Source: Manis javanica (Eukaryota > Chordata > Mammalia > Pholidota > Manidae). Taken from it: a stretch of DNA of 64,000 nucleotides. Under the pieces are notes generated by a model, which was not told where the DNA came from, made no database searches, and saw only the letters and a program-made list of their open reading frames with translations. The stretch spans positions 620,001 to 684,000 of the forward strand of contig NC_133166.1 in NCBI RefSeq assembly GCF_040802235.1, read 5' to 3'. Shown here piece by piece: positions 57,216-64,000 of this stretch. Made by a program: the position numbers and the translations under genes. Within the stretch, counting starts at the first letter, position 1. Each line of letters starts with the position of its first letter.

Positions 57216-57545
57216 CAGTTGACCCTTGAAAAACCTGGGGAGGTAAGGGGTGCTGACCACCCATGCAGTCAGAAATCTGGACATAACTTTTGACTCCCCA
57301 AAATCTTAATTCCTAATAGCCTACCATTGACCAGAAGTTTTATGAATAACATAAACAGTTGGTTAATATGTATTTGATATGTTATATATATATACTGTAT
57401 TCTTACCATAAAGTAAACTAGAGAAAAGAAATTATTTTTGAAATTGTTGCAATCCTCCAAAAAATGTTTCAATATATTTATTGAAAAAAATTCACGTATT
57501 AAATGGACCTACACCTTTCAAACCAGTGTTGCTGAAGGGTCAACT
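57216..57545. mobile_element. Tigger2-like (MER28) MITE
   Basis: The left end CAGTTGACCCTTGAA and right end GAAGGGTCAACT are imperfect inverted repeats, and the interior matches the 20868-21193 element block for block (TTTTGACTCCCCAAAA, AATAACATAAACAG). A TA lies before the left end. No transposase is encoded. Confidence 0.8.
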
Positions 57546-58599
57546 ATATCCGGCATCTACTCTGCAAGTAGCAACTTGTTAGGTGCTATGAAAAACTCTT
57601 ACAAGTTTCTGATCTGAACTAGTAAATGAACTAGGAAAGACCTGGGCACTTGGTGGTGAATGGACCGCTGAATGTCTAGAGACCGTCATTACTGTATTTA
57701 ATCCTTCTGGTTATATTACAAGGTAGTCAGGTTTTTTCTCTAAATGACTGATAAGAAGATCTGTACCTAAAGTCAGAGAGGAAATAAGTAAATGAGTAAG
57801 GACAAAAATACAGACCAGATTTATTGTTTATTCAAATCACATAATAAGCAAATTTAGTTTAAAGATTTTACGATACTGTTACTACCAAGATCTTATTTTT
57901 TTGTCTGTGTTCTCTCTTAAACTTATATGCATATACATGGTATGTACATTGCTTTATCTCCTACATTTTCTCACTTTAACACACTATCATGTGTCCATAT
58001 GTATAGGTAGTACATTAATGTCTGAGAGCTGCATTTCCCTGAAAGATCATATTTTATATTACTTTTGCCTATTGCTGGATATTGGGATTTTGTTCAGTCC
58101 TTGGATTATGTTTGCGTGGCTTTACCAAACTCTGTTTACAGCTTTTTTCTTTTTTGAATTGTTTTCTTTGGATTAATTTCTGTGACTGGAATGACTGGGC
58201 CAAAGGTTCTGAAGTTCACTGTCAAGGACGTTGGTCCAGTTCCGTGAGCTCACAGTAAGCGTGTCAGATCTCCTGAAGAATCTCTGTCCCTGCCATTTTC
58301 AGGCTGCCCCGTTTTTGGGCACCATGCTTGTCTATTAGCACGTGTGTACAGTCTTGGAGGGTGGTTCCGAACTCTACACTTTTCAGGAAACACAAATTTG
58401 ACACCACAGATTCGACATCAAACTCTACAGTGCATCTTATACTTGTGTAACTTCCTTGTGAATTACCTCTAGATAAAAGAGAAGATTAGCCTTCAGAAAT
58501 GTTCTATTTTTATAGTCCTGAGACCCTCAGATGTTAAGACAAGGATGCCTCTACTCTGGTCTGGACTTTTCTTCAAGACGTAACTTAGGGCAAAGTACT

Positions 58600-58960
58600 G
58601 AAAACCGTCCCCATGTCCAGCTTATATTATGTACTCAATACATATATGATGATTGAAAGAAGGAATGAGCTAACGAATCTATGCCTTTGGAAGGTGGAGT
58701 GACTAGACAGAGATTAATACAAGCATTTCATGCCTTTACTCATTCACTATTCATTTATTGAAGGAACACAATGTGCCAGAAATCAGTGATAGTCATAACG
58801 GATAGGATAATAAATACGATGAACTCCTTGCCCCAGAGGAGTTTACAGTCTACGAAAGTAAGAAGAATGAAACTAGGGAATTCCAACCAGAGGATAAAAT
58901 GCAGAAAGGCCAGAGTGCTAAAGCAGACTCTGTACTGAAGAAATGTCCTGTCATCTTATG
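58600..58960. repeat. Two abutting L2 fragments in copy B
   Basis: A sense L2 end (TATTATGTACTCAATACATA) is followed by an antisense start (TATTCATTTATTGAAGGAAC, CCTTGCCCCAGAGGAGTTTACAG). This repeats the arrangement at 26180-26640. From 58960 to 59750 nothing further is recognised. Confidence 0.6.
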
Positions 58961-59754
58961 TGGTGGGGAGTAGTGACAGAAGAGTCTAGGAAGATAAATC
59001 ACAGCCAGGTGGTAAAGAAGATGACATTTATATTTCCCAAGTGAATCTTTAATAAGCTCAGCAGCAATGGTCAAGGCAGGCCACAGCCTCCCTCCTCTGG
59101 CCAAGTCCCTCCTCCTCACATCATGAAGGAGATTCAAGGGGAAATTAAGCAACTGTTTTTTTATTTACCCCTCAACAGATTGACAAGGATTGAGGAAGGA
59201 GACAGAGGACACACACATGGGAAAATTAGGAACATTCACCAGTCCATCCATTGCTCAACGTGTTGAACAGCAGGACCCCAAAACATAGCGAAATCTTTGT
59301 AACCTAGAAAAGTCTTCCCACAGAAACAAACCAACACTGGTTCCACTTCTGCAAATCCAAACCTTTCACGACCATCCTGACATACTGCAGTCCGGAGGAG
59401 TCAAGCGGAAAAGCAGGTCCTGAGTCACGGCAAGTCTAAGTGGACAAAGAACAATATGGTAGGAACCGATGCCTCAGAGCTAAACACTTAAGTTTGTCAA
59501 TAACTTCTAGGCAAAGACCAAGTGGAACATACCTGTAACCCAACAAGTTTGGTTTATTGCCTGTCACCACAAGAGAGAGAGCACATCATGGAGAAATGTG
59601 ATGCCTCTCAGTACGAGTGTGTCATGTGGGGCTTGGCAGGTGATTTGGGAAAGCATGGGTTTGCTGTGGCTTGGATCCTCTCACGAAGCTTTGCAAGTCT
59701 ATTTAATATTTCTTTCCATGAAGCAGGAGGGCAACAGTAATATAGTAGCAGCCA

Positions 59755-61082
59755 TTTGTTACCTGGAGAGAGGGGTGTTTGGCCACATTTGCTGATAAAA
59801 TCTTTGATGTTACTACTGTTAATTCTTTTGGGATGCCACAAACTGCGCCCATATAAGACAATGAACCTAATAAACGTTGTGTGTGTTCTGACTGCTCTCC
59901 CAACTGGCCATTCCCCCATCTCCCTCCCTCTCTACAATAGGCCTCCCTATTCCCTGAAACACAATATTGATTGTAGGCCAATTATTAACACTGCAATGGC
60001 TTCTAAGAGTTCCAATGAAGAGTCACATGTCTCCCACTTTCAGAAAAAAGCTAGAAATAATTAAGCTTAGTTAGGAAGGCATGTCGAAAGCTGAGGTGGC
60101 CAAAGTTTTGGCCTCTTGTGCCAACAGTCAGCCAAGTGTGAATGCAAAGGAAAAGTTCTGGAAGGAAATGAAAAGGGCTGCTCCAGTGGACACGCCAATG
60201 ATAAGAAAGTAAAACAGTCTTATTGCTGAGATGGAGAAAGTTTTATTGGTCTGAGTGGAAAATCAAACTAGCCACAACATTCCCTTAATCCAAAACCTAA
60301 TCCAGAGCAAGGCCCTAACTCTCCTCAATTCTGTGAAGGCTGAGAGAGGTGAGGAAGTTGCAGAAGAGAAGTTCGAAGCTGGAAGACGCTGGTTTGCAAG
60401 GTATAAGGAGAGAAGCCATCTCCACAACATAAAAGTACAAGGTGGAGCAGCAAGTGCTGATACAGAAGTTGCGGCAAGTTATCCGGATCTAGCTAAGGTC
60501 ATGAATGAAGGTGGGCACACTAAACAACAGATTTTCAATGTAGACAAAACAGCCTTATACTGAAAGAAGACACCATCTAGGATTTTAATAACTAGAATGG
60601 AGATGCCTTCAAAGCTGATGAATGGCTTCAGAGTTTCAAAGAGCAAGCTGACTCTCCTGTTAGAAGCTCATGCAGCTGCTGACTTACCATTGAGTAAATA
60701 ACCAATAGGTTATTTACTGTTCTGCAAATCCAAGGGTTCTTAAGAGTTTTGCCAATCCTACTCTGCTGAGCTCTATAAAATGGAGCAACAAAGCCTGGAT
60801 GAACAACACATCTGCTTGACAGGAAATACGGTTTCCTGAGTATTGGAAGCCCACTGTTGAGACCTACTACTAAGAAAAAAAGATACTTTTCAAAATATTA
60901 CTGCTCATTCACAGTGGACCTGGTCACCCAAGAGCTCTGACGGGGATGGACAAGGCTAATGTTCTTTCCATGCCTGCAAACACAACATTCACTCTGCAGG
61001 CCATGGATTAAGAAGTCATTCTGACCTATAGAAAGATTTTCACCTACTGCTTTCAGGTGATTCTTTCCTATGATAAAGTCCA
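59755..61082 (+). mobile_element. Tigger1 (pogo) transposon fossil
   Basis: The sequence follows Tigger1 from its 5' untranslated part (TTTGCTGATAAAATCTTTGATG, CCCATATAAGACAATGAACC) through the transposase. The longest open piece, 60255-60563, contains [43 protein letters not shown] and [12 protein letters not shown], recognisable as the CENP-B-like helix-turn-helix and start of the DDE domain of a pogo transposase. Stops and frameshifts are frequent and the 3' part is missing after 61082. Confidence 0.85.
60255..60563 (+). pseudogene. Tigger1 transposase fragment
   Basis: About 100 open codons within the fossil, bounded by stops. It has lost most of the DDE catalytic region and cannot be functional. 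I see no sign of domestication into a host gene. Confidence 0.8.
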
Positions 61083-62010
61083 AGGCAGTTTCCCCTTACA
61101 CAGATCAGTGACTAACCAAAGACTGGGAAATGGCTCTTCCCTGATCTCCAGCTCTCTCTCTCTCTCTCTGAAACTCCACCCTGCCTCCCCCAACTCCAGT
61201 CTTGGCTTAAGTCAGTCAGGCCCCTGTGCTTTGACCAGAGTCCACTTCCCTGAGCTGCAGCCACCAAACAGCAAGCTGATGCAGTCCCAAGGCTCACGGT
61301 TTCTGTCTTGCTTTCCTCAGGGACCACAGTTCCGTGCTGCCTGATGTCCAAACATATGGAAGTGTTGTTTCATCTGCATTCTTTAGTTTTGTCATTTTTT
61401 TTTAAGGTAGAGAGGTAAATCCAGATCCGGGGACCATCTCTTGGCCAGAACTTGCCCTTCTACATTCACAAAGCCACCCGGCTCTGGCCCGGAGCATGAC
61501 ATCTCACACACGGCCGGAGTTAATGCAACATCCTCTCAGCACACTTCTTGGGTGCCTCTGCTTAGAAGTAACTTTGTACTCCTCCAAAGATCACCTGAAA
61601 TAGGGTACTGTGACACTCTCTTCTCTTCCTTTTTAACGTAGCTGAGATTTTATGGAATGTGTTGGTAATCCCAATTTTATGAAATGAGTCAAACACATAA
61701 AAATGCCTCTTTAGTACTACCACCTGGTAATGTGAACAATACACATCACAGATCCAAGAGGGAGGCTTGGAGATGGAGGGAGGCTCAAAAATAGGGTAAG
61801 GCTCAGTAATAGGGTGAGAGGAGCAGCTTGACTATAACTTGGCAATTAAAAAAATAGTTATTTACAGTTGAGACCCTGTCAACATGCCCTGTGTTTAAAA
61901 AAAGACTGTATCAAAATATCATGCAATATGCAGCACTTTAACTCAAGCGGGGAGCAGGGGGGAATAGGAGAGGGTAAGGGAGGAGAGAGGAGGAGGAAAG
62001 GAAGTAGCAA
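61082..62010. other. Unassigned DNA with a (CT)n tract
   Basis: A short (CT)n run lies at 61148-61169. A pair of near-identical short units (GGAGGCTTGGAGATGG / GGAGGCTCAAAAATAGGGTAAGG) and an AGGGTGAGAGG echo lie at 61760-61820. Nothing else is recognised. Confidence 0.4.
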
Positions 62011-62019
62011 CAAAATATT

Positions 62020-62195
62020 TTGCTTACTACATGGCAGGCTCTTCTAAGCATCTGGTTACTCATTTAATCCTCACAAAACCTCTACAAGTTGCACAGTGCT
62101 ATTATCCCATCTACCTCTGAGGAACCCAAGGCCCAGAGTGGCTGAGTTCCTTTTCTGAGGTTACGTGGATTATTACTGGTGGACTCAGAAGAATC
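62020..62195 (+). repeat. MIR SINE in duplication copy B
   Basis: GCTTACTACATGGCAGGCTC, TACTCATTTAATCCTCACAA, CTGAGGAACCCAAGGCCCAG and TTATTACTGGTGGACTCAG. Counterpart of 28235-28460. Confidence 0.85.
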
Positions 62196-62497
62196 ACTGA
62201 TAGCAACTAAATTCCAAAAGATGGTATATATATATTTTAAACACGTTAGTTAACCTAAAGTGAAAATAACAGCCAGAATTCCTCGAAGTGTAAGGAAGTG
62301 AATTAAAGTGTTCAGAAAGTGCCCCCTGTGCGTTCTGCCAGTCCCATCCTTCCTTGGAGCTCGTGAAGACGTAAGTGAAGGCCACAAGGAGGAGACACTG
62401 AAAAGGGACCCGGTCATTGGCATAGAAATTGCTACTCCTGCTTCCGAGACACCTCCAGGTCTTCTCATTCCTACCTTTTTCTTGGTTCCCTCTCCAG

Positions 62498-62593
62498 GCT
62501 AGGCTATCTTCCACGATGTTTGCAGTGCACAGTGCCCAGATGCTTCAGACGCTGGGGAAATCCTTGAGGACAAGCCTCCCTGAATCCTTAAAG
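62498..62593 (+). CDS. GLYAT-family paralogue, first coding exon (partial gene)
   Basis: The acceptor CCCTCTCCAG ends at 62497, followed by 18 nt of leader as in GLYAT, and the ATG at 62516. The 26 codons (MFAVHSAQML start, SLPESLK end) match the GLYAT exon at about two thirds of residues and the exon length and phase are the same. Differences include Gly for Glu in the LEKSLR phrase. The donor is AAG|GTACCG, weaker than GTAAGA. The remaining exons lie outside the window, so whether the gene is functional cannot be judged. By position between GLYAT and (by synteny) CNTF it could correspond to the extra Glyat-like genes such as mouse Keg1; that is inference. The protein would be a mitochondrial acyl-CoA:amino acid N-acyltransferase if complete. 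Confidence 0.85.
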
Positions 62594-62639
62594 GTACCGA
62601 TCAAAACTTTTGAGGAGAGTGACAGAAACGTTCTTTCTG

Positions 62640-62800
62640 TGCCAGGCACTACTGCGTGTTTTCTCTCACTTGATTTGCATGACCTCTCTGCAAGATATGT
62701 GCTATTATGTCCATGTCACTAATGAGAAGATGAAGGTTCAGTTAAGCAATTTGCCCAGCATTATATAAATAGTGAGTTGCAATGCTATTAGTGGCATAAA
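62640..62800 (+). repeat. MIR SINE in the intron of copy B
   Basis: GTGCCAGGCACTACTGCGTG, GATTTGCATGACCTCTCTGC, ATGAGAAGATGAAGGTTCAG. Counterpart of 29880-30080. Confidence 0.8.
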
Positions 62801-63231
62801 GACAGGAATGCCTGAGACCTTACACTGCCCTGTGCTCTGGGCTCTGTGATTCAAAAAGCATTCACTTGCCCTTTTCAAAGAAACCTTCCACAATAGCACT
62901 GGAAATCTGCCGAGTTCTCCTCCAAAGTTGGTTGAGATTACCTGCTAATGCTTAACTTGTCCTCCCTAAAAGAACACTTGCCAGATGAGAGGTTAACCAT
63001 CGTGAGGCTTCTTTGACATTAATAATAATGTAAGTCAATTCCTATTTTGACTTAAATTATCTCCCTTAACACAGTGCGACTGATCATCAATCTCAGGGTT
63101 AATTAACACATACACATAAATACCTACATCCAGAACTGCACAAGTGCAACTCTAATGACAGGCTCAGGTCTTTGCTTGTGTTTTTCTTAAGCACCCAACA
63201 AAATAAGGTGTGATTATAATTATAATCCTGT

Positions 63232-63268
63232 GAGTGTGTGTGTGATATATGTATGTGTGTGTGTGTAC
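63232..63268. repeat. (GT)n microsatellite
   Basis: Interrupted GT/AT repeats within the intron of the paralogue. Confidence 0.8.
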
Positions 63269-63487
63269 TTAGAAGAAAATTGTTAGTCCCTGAAACTTTT
63301 TTTGTAGAAATAGAAACTAAATTTCTACTCTTTTATAAGACACTCCTATGAGATGCATTCATTTCAGATAAGATAAATGCATTCACCACCCTCCATCCCT
63401 AATAGATTGGTTAATGCCTTACTTGCAGTTACAAAGGAGAAAAATATGAGTATTTTATTTGTGGATCACATGGCATCACTTTCTTTT

Positions 63488-64000
63488 TTTTTATTAAGGT
63501 ATTATTGATATATACTCTTATGAAGGTTTCACATGAAAAAACAATGTGGTTACTACCTTTACCCATATTGTTATGTTCCCCCCAATACCTCATTCCAGTC
63601 ACTGCCCATCAGCACAGAAAGATGCCATACACTATTTGCCTTCTCTGTGCTACACTGTCCTCCCCATGAACCCCCCAACACCATGTGTGCCAGTCATAAT
63701 ACCCTTCAGTGCCCTTCTCCCTCCCAACCACCCCCACCCCTCCCCTTTGGTAACCGCTAGTCCTTTCTTGGTGTCTGTGAGCCTGTTGCTGTTTTGTTCC
63801 TTCAGTTTTGCTTCATTGTTATGCTCCACAAATGAGGGAAATCATTTGGTATTTGTCTTTCTCCACCTGGCTTATTTCACTGAGCATAATATTGTACACC
63901 TCCATCCATGTTGTTGAAATGGTAGGATTTATTTCTTTCTTATGGCTGAATAATATTCCGTTGTGTATATGTACCACCTGTTCTTTATCCATTCATCTAC
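63488..64000 (-). mobile_element. Young L1, 3' end, antisense, runs off the window
   Basis: The reversed 3' untranslated region and ORF2 end (ACTGCCCATCAGCACAGAAA, CTCCACCTGGCTTATTTCAC, TTATGGCTGAATAATATTCC) start after a TTTTTTTTATTAAGG tail. Same subfamily as the 44 kb L1. Its 5' extent is unknown. Confidence 0.9.

Larger units (their letters stand above)
58100..63080 (+). repeat. Segmental duplication, copy B (GLYAT-like locus)
   Basis: Partner of 25700-30270 with the same order of unique blocks, L2 ends, MIRs and exon. It lacks the L1s of copy A and instead carries a Tigger1 fossil (59755-61082). The sequence between matched blocks has diverged heavily, so the event is old. Confidence 0.8.

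Noticed and set aside
60255-60563. Possible domesticated pogo transposase gene
   Set aside because: The frame is short, bounded by stops, and the rest of the transposon is degraded in step with it.
1-64000. CRISPR array, tRNA, rRNA, integron or prophage signals
   Set aside because: None seen. The direct repeats present are LINE/SINE target duplications, microsatellites or segmental duplication, as expected for a mammal.

Overview
This window is nuclear DNA from a placental mammal. It has spliced GT-AG genes, one CpG-island promoter, and L1, L2, MIR, MLT1, MER5/MER20 and Tigger repeats. No prokaryotic, plasmid or CRISPR feature is present. The abundant, fairly young L1s and the absence of any recognisable lineage-specific tRNA- or 7SL-type SINE in 64 kb argue against primate, rodent, dog/cat, ruminant, pig and horse. 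The L1 3' ends remind me of pangolin L1s. That taxon guess is inference only.

The main gene is an intact plus-strand GLYAT (mitochondrial glycine N-acyltransferase). Its five coding exons (29727-29804, 39583-39690, 41556-41682, 42529-42697, 50080-50482) join with canonical splice sites into 885 nt, or 294 residues plus stop. The Glu matching the reported catalytic Glu (human 227, bovine 226) is present at residue 225. A second GLYAT-family gene begins at 62516 on the same strand and runs off the right edge; only its first coding exon is visible. The exon, its flanking introns and two MIR copies at matching positions show that both genes came from one old segmental duplication (about 25.7-30.3 kb versus 58.1-63.1 kb).

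Layout: 1-1.5 kb, unrecognised flank. 1.54-2.34 kb, CpG island whose CCAAT and E2F-type motifs point left; from synteny with human 11q12 (reversed here) it may be a FAM111-type promoter. 2.3-25 kb, gene-poor intergenic DNA with old repeats and a possible CTCF site near 6.5 kb. 25.7-50.6 kb, GLYAT, carrying a 6.2 kb sense L1 in the intron before its second coding exon and a 5.7 kb antisense L1 in its last intron. 50.6-58 kb, intergenic repeats. 58-64 kb, the duplicated GLYAT-like locus, with a Tigger1 fossil upstream and a young antisense L1 at the edge.

I did not find a new biological system. The points most worth checking are the tail-to-tail near-full-length L1 pair flanking the middle GLYAT exons (a circular-RNA or exon-skipping configuration), the tandem GLYAT duplication with dated insertions, the directional NF-Y/E2F promoter, a templated insertion inside an MLT1 LTR, and a composite insertion with an unusually long flanking repeat.
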